Shown here: positions 35,751 through 49,015 of the stretch, one piece after another
How the letters are laid out: every line of letters starts with the position of its first letter
How positions within the stretch are numbered: the first letter of the stretch is position 1
NCBI GenBank assembly: GCA_023055505.1
Contig: JALIRH010000050.1
Coordinates: 1,364,001-1,428,000, forward strand
DNA length: 64,000 bases
Direction of reading: 5' to 3'
Source of the DNA: Callipepla californica brunnescens
Taxonomy: Eukaryota; Chordata; Aves; Galliformes; Odontophoridae
Program-made: the position numbers and the translations under genes
The notes under the pieces: model-generated
Databases searched by the model: none
What the model saw: only the letters and a program-made list of their open reading frames with translations
What the model was told of the DNA's origin: nothing

Positions 35751-37246
35751 TTGTACAGGTGTATATAAATGATTTTTGTAGCTTATCCTTTTAAAATTGC
35801 GTTAGCCTCTAAGGAAGCCTAAGCTTTATTCTCAAGCAGTGTCTCTTTAAAACTAGAAATTAGATACTTTTTGTTGTTTTGTTTTCAATTGCTATCACCA
35901 AAATAATGTTGGATAAAAGTTCAAAAAAATATTGAGTTAGCTTAATTATAATATTTAAAACAATTTGCTTTGTTTCTTTCAGTTTTCTACATACCCTTCA
36001 GTGAGTGGGTCTGTTTTCATAACAGCTTCTCATTAGAAAATGAAAAACTGAAGTACCATCAAAGAATTAACCAGAATACACAGTTTTGGCACAATACTTT
36101 GTGCCATAAATAACTCATTAAAGAGAAAAAGAAATAAAGTTCAGTTAACTTGTTTTGACTTTGAAGTTGTAGTTATGAGGGTTGGGTGTTCTTCAGTGAG
36201 GCACGGTTTGTAGAGGAAGGTGCACTGGTTGTTAGACAAATTGATAAATCTTGAAGGGGGTGTGATGGGCTTTTCAGAACTACTTACTCTAGCCCTGTAA
36301 ATAAAAATGGTAGCTATTCTGATTTGTTAAACTAGCTATGAGATGACCTAGTAAGTTTATTACCTAGCCTTTCAAATCACACTCCATTTGTTTCATTATG
36401 GCCATGCAAAGTAGCTGAAGTTGGCAAATCTCATTCAAGATCATCTGTAACTGTAAATGTAAATCCTGTTGCTTGTTGAATCATCATACAGCAATGTACC
36501 AGTAGGATTCAGGATGAATTTCAAATCCTGACATGCCACTGCAATCCTTTTTATCAACAACCTCTGGAAAAGAATATATGTTTCTGCATTTAAAAAAAAA
36601 GTAATAAAGAGCTATTCAATTTGTTAACAGTATATTTCTGGAAAGAAGAAAAAGTAAAAACTATTCTAGTATGTTATTTATTCAGAAATTATTTTCACTA
36701 TCCGTGAAAAAGCAGCAGCTGACAGCAAGATTGTTAGTGGAAAGAAAATCCATGCCTCTCAGAAAAGTGTGCGTAGTAATGCAAGTTGCTTTCTATCACA
36801 TAAATTAATACCCACCTGAGCATTATCATTCCAAACTATAAGCGTGTAGAATGTACACAATCGCAAGTTAATCACCAGCAATTTATTAAAATCTCTTCTA
36901 GAGATACAGCCTTTTTTAAAACTTAGGATAAAAAGGGTATATACAGTGTCCTATAGGGTAGTCAGAAAACTCTCTAGGGCCCAAATTCGGAAGTGTTTAA
37001 TCGTTTTTTGGGTAGAGTGAGGCATGTTCTTACACTTAACCTTGTGGTACACCTTGTTTTTAAGAGCTGAATGAAACACTGATGTTGAAGAAGATAAACA
37101 GCACTGTATTATTATGGCATTATTCACTGGGAAAGCTGAGAATATGAAAGCACAGAAAATCATCAAAAGAATGAAGCTGTTAAGGATGAATCAAGCTGTG
37201 GGTGAGCAAACAAACTGTACTCCCAAACACAGGCATCCTCTCTTAC

Positions 37247-37317
37247 CATGAAGTTTCCAGGTGTACAGCAGCAATCAGAGAGACACAGCCTAAAGGCTTG
37301 GGGACTGCTGGTGATGC
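37247..37317 (-). other. Weak candidate exon (minus)
   Basis: On the minus strand a 71-base segment follows a good acceptor (CTCCTCTCTTTGATTAG) and ends at CATG|GTAAGAG. Two of three frames are open (one reads ASPAVPKPLGCVSLIAAV..., another ITSSPQAFRLCLSDCC...). It is GC-richer than its flanks. In its first frame it would not join candidate exon A without creating a stop, so the two do not obviously belong to one gene. Confidence 0.15.
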
Positions 37318-37786
37318 CTAATCAAAGAGAGGAGCAGGTGCTGTGCTAGAATCCCCCTCAGGCTCCAGAGAGCAGTGCTAGAAATCTTCGTAGCCACAGT
37401 GTAACTTCAGCCCACAGGGAGAAATTCATTGTAAGTGGTTTTTTTTGGGGGGTAAGAAAGCAAAGCTAGTATTCTTTATAATTCTTTTTGTTTGTTTGCT
37501 TGTTTGTCTGTTCATTTTTCTTCTACATGCATAAGGAAATCGTTATCTACAAGAAATGGTGCTGGCCAAACATAAGTCATATGAGAATGTATTTCAAGGA
37601 CGTGAGTTATTCATACTGATAGCAAGGGATACATGGACTATCCCTTTCTAATGCAGCTCTAGAATTCATCTTACTTATTCACTTTTGAATGTTGCTCATC
37701 GAGATCTTGTGAAGAGACAGCAGAACAGTTTTTTCTAAAAATGAGGCATAATTTCCAGTCATCTTTCATGATGCATCCTCGAGATA

Positions 37787-38606
37787 AAATCACAGAATCA
37801 GAATCACAGAATGGCCCGGGTTGGAAGGGATCTCGAGGATCATGAATCTCCAACCCCCTGCCACAGGTAGGGCCACCAACCTCCCCATTTGATAGTAGAC
37901 CAGGTTGCCCAGGGCCCCATCCAATCTGGCCTTGAACACCTCCAGGGATGGGGCATCCACAACCTACCTGGGCAGCCTGTTCCAGCACCTCACCACTCTC
38001 ATAGTAAAGAATTTCCCCCTAACATCCAACCTAAATCTTCCATCCCTCGATTTAAAACCATTTCCCCTTATCCTGGTGTTGTATACCCTTTCAAAGAGTT
38101 GACTCCCCTACTGTTTATAGACTCCCTTTAGGTACTGAAAGTCTACAATTAGGTCACCCCACAGCCAGGCTGAACAAGCCAAGATCCCTCATTCTGTCTT
38201 TGCAGGGAAGGTGCTCCAGCCCTCTGATCATCTTTGTGGCCCTCCTGTGGACCCTCTCCAACAGCTCCCTGTCTTTCTTGTACAGTGGTCTCCAGACCTG
38301 GACACAGTACTCCAGATGGGGCCTCACAGGAGCAGAATAGAGAGGGGCAATCACCTCCCTGTCCCTGCTGGCCACCCCTCTTCTGATGGAGCTCAAGATA
38401 CCATTTGCTTTCCTAGCTGCAAGAACACACTGCTGGCTCATGTTAAGTTTGTCATCCATCGGGGCCCCCAGGTCCTTCTGTACAGGCCTGTCTCAAGGAC
38501 TGATCCTTCCAGTCTTTATAAATGCCTGGGGTTCCTCTGGCCCAAGTGCAAAACCTTGCACTTTGCTGTGCTGAACCTCATTAGGTTCACCCAGGCCCAC
38601 CTTTCA
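37787..38606 (-). mobile_element. CR1 LINE 3' fragment (minus), best preserved in the window
   Basis: The plus strand opens with the complement of the CR1 tail (AATCACAGAATCAGAATCAC) and GGGTTGGAAGGGATCTCGAG. On the minus strand an open frame of 101 codons (38459-38154) encodes the ORF2 C-terminal part: [11 protein letters not shown], then [36 protein letters not shown], and [20 protein letters not shown]. Below it (lower coordinates) the C-terminal RGNGFK..RF-type segment and 3' UTR continue in shifted frames. The 5' end is truncated near 38606, after the complement of the WVNLMR-like block. Length is about 820 bases of a roughly 4.5-kb element. Frameshifts and truncation make it inactive, but it is the least diverged copy here. 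Confidence 0.95.
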
Positions 38607-41600
38607 AATAAAATGCAGACAAATAAATACACATCTGAGGTTCGTGAAAGCTTTAGGAATGTGTTCCATAGACTTTTGTTTGTAAAACTATCCTTAAGTA
38701 TCCTCTCACTTTAAGTTCAAATAATTCTAGATAAAAAGGTTTGTAATTAACAGAAATGGATTGGGGGCTAAATGAAATCTAACTGTATGTGAGCTGAGGG
38801 AACAACATTCAAAGTACAAAGCTATCAACAGCAGCAGGAATATATCATAGCACCCACAAAATCTGCTCTAGTTTTCTAAAAATACATACCAGGAACTGAT
38901 ATTCATAAAATATGTTTGAGAGCATGATGCTAGAACAGGTATTACAGAACTGTACACAGTTGCATGCCGAAAGCCACAGTGAATGCCATAAAAATACTAA
39001 TCAGGACATTCTCAGCAGTAACACTATAACATTGCATCTCAGATCTTGCAGAAGTCAGCATGAACAGGACAAAATTCATATCAGAGTATGTTCAAAGTCA
39101 TATTTTGACTCTAACTGTTGTAGCCCTTTTCTTTTATGCCTCCTACCTTTCTTTATTATCCTTTGCTACTCATTAAAATTTTAGTTCCCATAAAAGAGAA
39201 AATAGTCCTCATAACTGATGGATAAAGTCAGGTTATCCTAGGGTGAAATCCAGATCATAACAGATGTTCACATAGTAACATATGCAAAATATGTGTGAAA
39301 TCCATACAAAAAGTCTCCATCTAACAGCACTGTATCTACTTTGAATATATGTGTTTACAATATACCTCTTCATAAGAAATTTAACACTCAACATTTTGTT
39401 ACTAACTTACTAGTAATATGAAGCTTCAAAATAAATGCAATTGTACCTCAATGGAAAAGGCTATACACATGGCAAATTTTGTTGAAAACAGATTTGGTTT
39501 TCTAAAGATAATATTTTAACATATTAACACTTCTTTGACCACAAGGGTATTTACCTCAAGTCTATTCATATTTGGTTGAAAAGTTGAGCTTCTCTATATT
39601 TATGGGCAATTTTACCTTTTTTTGGTGTGATGAAGAAATTGTGAGCCTTGCTCTACAAGATTCCAGTCTCTAAAAAAGACTAGGTTTATTACTACACCGA
39701 ATTATTGTGGGATAATATATATAGCTAGCTCACTATTGGCACATACAGTAAGAAAACAAAAAACTTTCTTAATAGTGGGATTTCCACAGTGCAGCAGGTC
39801 ATATCCTGAACCAATGGTTGAGCACCAGTTGAGAAAGCATTTCTAACCAAGGGAGCTCAGGTGCAAGCAATGCTCCTGAGTGACTGAAAGGAGTAGAGCC
39901 CAGGTTCACTGCTCCTCTTATTTAAGGGTTAGCAACCATGGGAATAGTATCTCTCAGAATAGAGGCTGTGCTTCTTTCAAGTTGTTATTGGTCATTGGAA
40001 GGGGTGAGCCTTTTTTTTTTCTGTTACTTTCTCTATGGTGCTTTTATCCTATTGGAAGGTACTGTCATTACCTTCTTTTGATATATACATAATATTTTTT
40101 GTTGAGAGGAAACTTCATTAAAACTATCATTTCACAAAAAGAAGTGATGTCTTGCACTTAGATTTGATGCTGAGGGTTACAGGAGCTGTTCAGGAGGAAA
40201 GTACACCTCTTCAGCACTGTGGCCTTGCTTTAATAAAATTGCAATCCCTGAAACAGTCTCTCCATTTGTGTGCAGACTCTAGCAACCATTAGCTAGAGGC
40301 ATCAGTATGTTCCCCTCAACTTGGGAAGACTTTACAGTAATGCTGTGGAAAATAGAAAGTATGTGTGAAGAAACAAGTTCAAGTTTGCATCAGACTTTGC
40401 TTTGGAGGCATATAACTGGATTTTCTAATTCCTGTTGTGTCTGTGTAGTCTAAAGAAAGAAGTGAATTACTTCAGGATTCTTTCATCTATATCTGCACAA
40501 GGACAATTTCCAGTACAACGCTTGTTTGAATGGAACTTAATCAGTATCACTGTAAAGTCTCACATGGAGAACTTTCCAAAATTGCTGCTCTCCAAGTGCA
40601 ACAAAGTTTTTAATGATTTTACCCATTTATTTCCTGGTTAAAACTAGCTGCTGAATTTTAGAGACTAATCTCTAGAAGAGTATAGCCTCTTTCTACCTTT
40701 TCTGAGAACTACCTGGAAGGCTGGATTCCCATCACAAGTTATTTTTTTATTTTTATTGCTTGATAACCATGCTGAGAGCATGCTCCTGATCCTTTGTGGG
40801 CTCTTCTGTGGGCTGATTGTGTAGTTTGTCCTATATTTTCACTTCTATTTCTTCTAGGAAGTTTGAAACCAAGATCGCAGAATGATACTTCTATTCCTAA
40901 ATAGACTCTAGTGAAGGAACTCCTGGAAAATAATTAAGATTGTTAACTTCTTGCTAGAATGCAGGATGTTTAGGTGTTCCAATTCAATAGCAGAGGCTTC
41001 TTAGAAGCCTTTGGCATCTACGTATCCAAAGATGGAGAAATCCATCTGGATATCAAAATACAATGTAGCACAATTCTATGAGTGGGCTAAAATTTTTTAT
41101 TCATATCTTAAGGTAAAACTTTTCACTTACAATCACAGCTCCTTATAAAACCTGAAAGCAATGTACTGCTGTCTGAGAACACCTGGTGCTTAGCTAGGAG
41201 GCAACAAGGCTCAATAGTGTTTTTTTGTTGAATAGTTCAGAAATAAATTAGTTTTGCTATAAAGTCTGAAACCATGATATTGCTTTTTCAAATTAATTAC
41301 TTTCTCAAACAAGTAGCAATGGTAGCAGTGCTCAGTCCACCTAATGATTTTCAGTTAGAAATTGGTGCAGAACGCAAAGCATATACTGACAGCATATACA
41401 TTTCCAGATGAAAATACCAAGAATGGAAAACTGTTGGGCTTGTCAAATATTTGCCTATGTAATTTGTAAGTTTCAAAGAAGGGTGAAGAAGCAGCATTAA
41501 ATGACACGAGAGGAAAATAGGGAAAGTCAGAAATGTGACAGGATTGAACAGCACCTGAAAACCAAAAATGAAAAAGTGCTATGTCCAACCATTTGTGCTG

Positions 41601-44600
41601 TACAAATATTTTATTCAGTTCAGAAGAAAACCTGAATTTTATATTAGTTATATGGCTGGTCACTCAACTTGACAGGCATGTACCAAACTTTTTTTTCAGT
41701 GGCAGAAATGGAAGTAGAAAAAACTATCTACCAAGAGGGTAATTGATTCCAAATAATATAAAAAAAAAACTGCCCTTAGTACTGTCTGTTGACTGATAAA
41801 TCATAGATCAAAATCCCTCCCATAAAATATTGAAGCAAGTCTTATACACCTCAGGCATAGATCAGCGCTTTAATGATTTGCACATACTAAAGACCATTTG
41901 AATCCAAAACAAATTCTGAATGCTGTACTGGTGTCTGATTTCATCTCAGTTTTATACCCATCTGCTCATCTGACTCAAATCTTAGTTTTTCTGAAAAAGA
42001 GATGGACATTCATTAAGAGTGCATTTAAATAATACAAACCAGGAGAATGTTCACTAACAAGATGAGTAGTTTTCATCCCTTACTGATCTCCATATATGGG
42101 CTGGCTAAAATCTAACAGACAAAACAGACAAGGTCAGTAGCTCATATGTCTGTACTTTTCAACAAACAAATGAATCTTTAATCTTCTACTTCCTTTTTCT
42201 TTTTCTTTTCTTTTTTTTTTTTTTTTTGTCATTTTATTTTTTTGGAATGAGATATTGGGAACTGTTTTTCAGATTAAAAAAAATTTTGTTCCATACACCT
42301 TCATTCTGGGAAAAATAGTACCTTCTACTTCTTGCTCACAAATTAATTTCCTCTACTTTACTAAGAAAAAATGTGCAAATGTACACAGGTAGAACATAAC
42401 AGACAGATAATGAATTGTTGTCAAGATTAGCTTGATAACGATGAGAACTCTAGCTAATGTTGTAAATTTTCCTGGAGGCCTTAACTGTGTTGCCAAATAG
42501 AAACTCAATACTTACTTTATGTAGGTGAGGTCTGCAAAACATCTAGTTGTCCTCTACTCTTTCAGTAAATTCTCTTCAGCCTCAGAAGATGCACCAGCTT
42601 TGTTCACTTGATTAAAAGGCTAAAAACATCAGTACAATTAAACTTCAGTCAGACTTTGAACTAGACCATATGTTTCTTTATCCCCATTACATAAAGGAAC
42701 TTACAGACCATTAAGTACCAAACATTTGACCTTAGGAATACTTTTACACTTTTATGTTTTTGTTATGAGACCTACTGGTTTGATACGACTGAAACTACAT
42801 AAAAAAATCTTGTGAGATTCTGCAACATCTGATAACGCTTGAAAACTTTATGTGACCATATTCAATTTCTTCTGATAGAATGGTCTGGAAGGGCTGATAT
42901 TTCATAATTTAAATTGATTTTTGTTATACACGGGATGTTTTCCTGTATGAAGAAAAACTTCTGATTGTGGCTTGTCATTATAAACTACATGGTACAGTAG
43001 AATGAGACAGTGAAATGTTTTAATTTGATTTGAGCTCCAAAATATACTGATATTTTATTTAAAAATATTATAATGATTAGAAGGCAAAATTAACAATGTT
43101 TAACTGTCATAACTGAATTGCTTTCAATAAGTTGTTTTGAGTTTGGTCTTAAATCTAGCTCTCCTCAGTTCATAATGTTTGATTTCAGGGTAACAGCAAC
43201 ATGCTCATAGTTTATTTAGCCTTAAGTAGTGGATGCTTAATTTCAGCTATAACATGCTTTTATTGAAATTTTTTGGCATGGATTAAATCTGGGGCAGTTT
43301 TCGTCAGGGATTAATTGTTCTAGTACAAGCTTCAAACAGTAAGTATTCAAAAGTTATGGTAATAATGGAGAGAATATTTTTTGTATCTTGGCAGATACAC
43401 CTTCATGAGAATTTTTCAAGGCTGAGCTGTATGCAAGAGGACTCGCTAGAAAGAGCGATTGCAAGCTGACAAGACATTAAAGAATATGCATTGGCAGAGA
43501 AAACTGATATCCTGGAATTATCCATCAAGCACTGGTACATTCCTATCTTCATCTGAATCCTTCTTGAGCTTGCAAGGTAAATCTGATAAGTTCAAAGTAT
43601 TGCTGGCTTCCCCACAGGGACATCTCTCCATCTAAATTGCTGTTTTCCTCCTGCTGTGCTCTTTGAAGAGCAATATTACATGCCTACTATTTGGATCATG
43701 GCCATTCTGAATACAATCGTGTGTCAAATACTGCTTTCTTTCACCAAAAAGAAATAATCCTGTCTTTAATTATATGGCCAGACATGTAGCTTTGTGTGTT
43801 TGTTTATTATTTTTGTATGGTCAATTGTCTTAACACTTCTCAGCCACCCCCACTGTAATACAAGTCTAAACTTTTCTTGTCAGCTTAGCTATTTCATTTT
43901 CTTTTTCCAGCATGCAGATTAATTGAATTGCTTGACTAATATCTTCCCCTTTCTCTCAGAATCATGAAATGACCTCAGGGTGTCACACCAAGTCATTATT
44001 AGTATCCTCTCTGTCAGTAATGGGTGCAGGTTAGTTAAAGTTTTCAGTTTATAAATATCCAGTCCAAAGTTGCTTTTTTTTCCTTCATTTTCCTTCATAA
44101 GGCAATACTACAAGAGATTTTCTTTTGTAAAGAAGTTCCTGCATATGCAACTTTTTTTTCTTGCCTTTTTTCACTTATTGCTTTCTACACACAGCTGGCA
44201 AGGATGTGCTGCATTCAGCACGCATGGGGGAAAGACCTTTTCGTGGTTCCATGTCTTACAATTCCCAGGACTGCGCTAATGCTTTCCTTCTTTCTATTGT
44301 TGAAAAGGTTATTTATTGCTAATGCTGACATGAGCACTAAAGCCAGACTTTACATCTCAGATGAGTATTGCTATTCTTCATGTGGATTCAGATTCTGGAT
44401 TATTCCAGCACCGTTTTTAGATGCTTACACACACAAAAATGACTATGGTCAGACATGAAAGAAACTGTTGTAAATTTAATATGCTTTTTAACTCTAACCA
44501 TCCCCCAGAGCACTCAGTGATATCTGACCCATCCTAGAACAACTACTGAGGTATGCATGAATGTGCCACTATATCTGCTAATGGCTTTGTACATATTTCT

Positions 44601-45959
44601 AAGCGAAACATTAATATGAATTAGTGAAGCTGTCATGGTTTTAATTTCTTAAACATGGCATAAATTAGAAGTACTTTTGGTGAGAAAAGCAGGTAAATGC
44701 TATGAAACCTTGAGAAACCTAAGAGCACTTAAGATAGTCTCAGCTTCTGCCACTTTTTAACGTAGTCCTTGTTACCACAGTGCTACTGTTCTTTACAGAC
44801 TTCATCTTCACAACAAACTGTTGTGATACCAGCACCTGTTGCAAGGCTACTATTTTAGGAGTGGAGATATCAAGTTCAAAGCCACTGGGGAACAGATCCA
44901 CTGTCAGACTGAGATTTCTCATGTGATATTAGTCTCTTAAATGCAAATTGTTTGCCCCGAAACTCTCAATCAACTGCCATCCTGATGCAGGGATTTAATG
45001 TCCAAGACATGCTTGTGTTAGACCTTCAGGTGTTTCATGTCCTACAGTTCTGTTTTAGGAGAAGCCCTGAAGTGCCTAAGGCTTGACACAATCGAACCAT
45101 TCAATGGTGAGCACATGTCGAAATTTCTCTAGGATACATAATTTGGTAGTTTTTCTGTGAGAGAAGGAACCTGTTTCAGCTGGTATCCTCAGAGCATGTC
45201 TAGCCCGAGAGAACTGTCAGATAAATAGATCGATCCCTTCTTTTTCTTAAAACACAACTGCTGAAGGAAAGAATAATGATGGTGGTCATGCCACACTCCT
45301 TATATAAAAGCGAGAGTAAAGCAATCCAGCAGGATGTGAAAAATAAGGATTATCTCTTTCACTCTTCATCACCTTTCCAGGAGAGCTATTGTACAACCAA
45401 AAGAGTGGGGATAGGAGAGCACTGTCACCTTTCCTGACAGAAACACTTGTATTACAAAGAGAGAAAAGGGACAACTGAAGAGGGGCCAGACCTATTCTGA
45501 ACGTTTTCCTATTAGCCTTCTTAGGCGATCCCCTGAACACAGTGCAATTATTGCTATGGTCTAAATCCCCAAGAGTCTGCATCTCAGAGGGAGCCTTGTC
45601 AGCTACATTGCTGTTGTTGGTAACATGGCAACTAAAGCTGCAGGAGGTATTGAATACTGACTAAACTTTGAACCAAGTTCACTGTGAATAACCTTCCAAA
45701 AGTTGTACACAACTGCACAATTACAAAATATGTTAACACAGTTTCCCCCTCATAATTTTAGAGCTTTCCATCCAATTTTCGTTCATTATACATAGAAGTT
45801 GTGTGATAAGACAGATCCTTAAAAGTAGGAACAAATCTACTGGTTGTATAGCAATCACAATTTTTTAACATCCTGTGTATGATTTTACTGTAACAAAAAT
45901 GTCTGTGTGCTATCATGACTATTTTTATCACAGATCCAAAACACAGCTTCATACAAGCT
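38607..45959. other. Unique AT-rich noncoding DNA
   Basis: No gene is recognised. It contains a pyrimidine tract ending in T17 at 42211-42227 and an A9 run at 41761-41769. Open frames reach 102 codons (minus 41663-41355), with compositions rich in F, S and H and no domain resemblance. Confidence 0.55.
42190..42245 (+). repeat. Pyrimidine tract with T17 run
   Basis: Starts as a CTTTTT-type tract and ends in 17 T (42211-42227). Simple sequence; no transposon attached. Confidence 0.85.
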
Positions 45960-46245
45960 TCCACAAAGAAAACAAACTCTATGCCAGTCAGAATCAGGAT
46001 TTCGTTGCTGCAGAGCAGTGCTTGTACAGAGCCAAGGACTTCTTTGCTGCTCATACTGCCCTGTATGTGAGGAGCTGGGTGTGCACAAGGAGCTGAGAGG
46101 GGACACATCCTGGGAAGCTGACCCAGACAGGCCAAAGAATATCCCGTATCATATCACATTATGCTCAGAAATAAGAACTGGACTAAGGAAGGACGCTGGG
46201 GGGAGGTGTTTGGATTGATGGCATTTGTCTTCCCAAGAGACCATA
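45960..46245 (+). mobile_element. Retroviral LTR remnant (plus), 3'-truncated
   Basis: From about 45960 the sequence follows the U3 region of a common avian ERV LTR. It has a GCAGAGCAGTGCTTGTACAG block, GCCAAGGACTTCTTTGCTGC, GAGCTGGGTGTGCACAAGGA, GGGACACATCCTGGGAAGCT and GACCCAGACAGGCCAAAG. A promoter-like stretch follows where the normal CATCATGCTCAGTATATAAA reads CATTATGCTCAGAAATAAGA, so the TATA box is damaged. The R-like part (GATGGCATTTGTCTTCCCAA) ends near 46235, and the usual U5 is missing. The 125-codon minus-strand frame over this region is an artefact of the LTR. Subfamily assignment (ERVK-like) is from memory and uncertain. Confidence 0.6.
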
Positions 46246-48524
46246 TAAATGTATCCCTATACCTTACTCAGATTTAATGGCATTAGTCCAAAAGAAAAGT
46301 TTCTGAAGCAAGAAAAAGTTTTGACTGTGACAACTAGAAAAAGAAAAAAATAAAACAAGCTAACTAAAATTTAAAGAAAAATATGTTTACTACATATCCT
46401 ATTTATTCACAAAAAGGCTTAATCGTTAAAGAAAAGTACCCACAAAACTAGAATCAAGGTACTATTTGTACTGGAGAAAGTTTCATATGGAGATTAAAAT
46501 CACAAGTTTAATTCAGAGAAGACTATGACCCTAGAATCCAAATTCCATTTCCTATTACTGGAGGATTGAGCACTGCCAGATTGAAGCTGAAACCACTGTA
46601 ACAACCTAATATGATGAGAACGTTTTCAAAAACAAAAAAAAATTAGATTTCTGAGTTTGTTCAGTGCTTGAAGGTGGTTTAATGAACATCTATATAAGAA
46701 AAATTATTCTCTTCCTGTCTTAGTGCTTGATGGACAGACATGAAGCAGACAGCTGATAAGAATTCTATTTGGCAGAACTGTTGCTTAGTGTTTCTTAGAT
46801 AAATTTTTATGGTGCAATGGGGAGTTAAATGTACAGAAGATACAGTAATTTGCACAGTTCTTCAATGGACGTGAACTCCACCTCTGCTTAATGCCTACGG
46901 GCACTACAGTGACTGAGTGAGATGCGATACTGAATGTCTCTGAGGTCTAAACTTTGGCCTGAGAATAATTATACATGCAGTTCCTGAGACACAAACATCT
47001 TTGGTGTCTGTCTTTTTATTTGATACCCATACCGGTGCTTTCACATCTGACTATTCAGCATTCTATCTGTAGTTGTAGCAGCTAGTAGCACAGTAGCTGC
47101 TGGATTGCAGTGAAAACTGTAAGATGCTCCAGTTCAGAGCCTCGCTAATGCTGACAATTGATTTAGCATTGCAAGCTAACTCAACAGTGCTGGGCTGTTT
47201 TTGTTCAGAGATTCCAGTGGGGAGTTATTTTAAGAGATATATTTCTTTTGTTGGGGTAAAAAAGCACAGTTTGTCTTAATTATCCCTGACGTTTCAAACC
47301 TCATACCAGGCGCTTCCTCCAGGGACAGAAACAAACCAGTCTCCTCCAGAAAACAAGTGTGAAATGAATAAATAAGGCTCTGGTAGCTCTAATGGCATAG
47401 TGCGGTTACTATTTTTACTGTGGGGGGAGGATACTGTCTAGATGGCTTCTTTTTATCTCTGAGGAAATTCAGGATATTGATAGGTGAAATATTGTGGACA
47501 ATTAAGAAAGGAAAAAAGCTGGTCTAAAAAAGCAATATTTGGTATATACTTGGTTGCCTGGTATGTTCATTCTGAGAGCTAAGTTTTTCTCAGAGGAAAG
47601 GAATGGAACAGAGCAGCCATGCATCACGAATGAAGGCTGCTGTTCTTTCCATCTGCAGGCTGTTGAATGTGTTAGTAATCAGGAGCTCCTCTGCATCATT
47701 TTATACCTTTTCCCATACAGCTTTTAATGCAATTTTTGTTTAGATTTCACGTATAATTTTAATGAAATAACTAGTTAGGGGACTACTATTCTCATATCTC
47801 TGTGCAAAATCAGAAAATCTTGCAGAGAATCTTGCAGTGAGTTCCAGTGAAAATGAATTCCAAGGAAAGAGATTATTAAGGGAACTTTTTTTTTTTAATT
47901 CTGTAGACCAGTACATAAATTGTAGAGATCTTCTGAGATAAAGGTAACCATTAAATTTTGCTTAGAAAGGTCTTAAGGCTCTTCCACTTGGTTAGTAAAT
48001 CTTACTTCTAATGGCGGGTAGTGGATTGCATTGAAACACACTGAGCCAGGGGGAAAAAAGTTAGAAAGATAGATAGAAAGATACATGGATGGATAGACAG
48101 CAAAATTTCAGAATGCTTTCCTGAGTTTGTGAAGCTGATAGACTATCAGAAGGGTGTCTACTTTGCTACTGCTTCTTGCTGGGATTTTTTGCAGCACTAC
48201 ACTGACACCGCAGCATACAGGTTTTGCTGTCTGGATTCTCAACAGCCCCGCTAGCATCTAGTTCCATGTCAGTCTAGCATCTTTCTTTTACTCAGAGCCT
48301 AAAGCTGCTAGTGGTTTCTGTGTGAAAGCAATGCGTGTATGTGAGTAATGAGAATTTCTGTGAGTTCTTCTAATTCGTTTAATCTACTTTGTAGCACTTC
48401 GTGGCCCAAAAACAAACTTCAGACAGTGGTTGTCCAAAGATTCAAGCAAAAAATGTTTCTGAATTACTCTTATGCAGAAATGTCCTTACAGGAAGGAGAG
48501 CCAAAATGAGCTGCTTTGACTAGA
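46246..48524. other. Noncoding DNA with one candidate regulatory block
   Basis: No gene is recognised. It contains a candidate noncoding element at 47020-47260, an A9 run near 46634, and a degenerate GATA/GGAT microsatellite at about 48066-48105. Confidence 0.5.
47020..47260. promoter_or_regulatory. Possible conserved noncoding element
   Basis: Non-repetitive, with near-balanced composition in AT-rich surroundings. It carries clustered motifs GCTAATGCTGACAATTGATT (about 47146) and TAGCATTGCAAGCTAACTC, plus repeated AGCAGCTAGTAGCACAGTAG near 47077. These look like overlapping homeodomain and SOX-type (ACAAT/CATTG) sites. Inference from texture only. Confidence 0.25.
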
Positions 48525-49015
48525 CAAAATCACAGAATTGTAGGGGTTGGAAGGGACCTCTATGGATCAGCTAGTCCTGACCCCCTGCCAAAGCAGGCAC
48601 CTTAGACCAGGTTGCACAGGTAGGCATCCAGGGGGGTCTTGAACATCTCCAGAGAAGGAGAGTCCACAAACTCTCTGGGCAGCCTGTGCCAGTGCTCTGT
48701 CACTCCCACTGTGAAGAAGTTCCATGCAGATCTTCCTCAGTTTGTGACCATTTCCCCCTGTCCTATCACCACACACTGCTGAAAAGAGTTCAGCCTCATC
48801 CCTTTGCCTCCTGCTCTCTAGGTATTTATAGATGTGGATCTGATCCCCTCTGAGTCTTCTTATTTTGGCTGAACAGACCCAGGTCTCTCAGCCTTTCCTC
48901 ATTAAGAGAGGTGTTCCAGGCCCTTTATCATCTTTGCAGCCCTCTGCTGGACTCTTTCAAGGAGATCCCTGCCTTTTTTGTTCCAGGGAGCCCAGAACTG
49001 GACACAGTACTCTCA
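48525..49015 (-). mobile_element. CR1 LINE 3' fragment (minus)
   Basis: The plus strand starts with AATCACAGAATTGTAGGGGT and TGGAAGGGACCTCTATGGAT, the complement of the CR1 tail and 3' end. On the minus strand the sequence encodes, with frameshifts, the ORF2 C-terminus: GDRTGGNGHKLRKICMELLH, followed by DRALAQAAQ..CGLSFSGD (about 48776-48620). Upstream of that, the complement of ERLSGLG..Q is near 48880, and the Y-V--SGL block (CAGAACTGGACACAGTACTC) near 48990. The match stops abruptly at about 49015, the 5' truncation point. Confidence 0.92.

Larger units (their letters stand above)
32746..37786. other. Unique AT-rich noncoding DNA with a CR1 tail and exon/CNE candidates
   Basis: Holds a short CR1 3' tail (34324-34378), a candidate noncoding element (35560-35750) and a candidate minus-strand exon (37317-37247). 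Homopolymer runs occur near 34388 and 34999. No confident gene. Confidence 0.5.

Noticed and set aside
38211..38714. 167-codon plus-strand open frame, the longest in the window
   Set aside because: It is antisense to the CR1 reverse-transcriptase fragment at 37787-38606 and runs off its truncated edge; its residues match no protein.
43961..44010. CAGAATCATGAAATGACCTCAGG as a possible CR1 start on the minus strand
   Set aside because: The sequence after it does not follow the CR1 3' end.
45758..46135. 125-codon minus-strand open frame
   Set aside because: It overlaps the LTR remnant and its flank. The sequence follows LTR U3 blocks on the other strand, so coding is unlikely.
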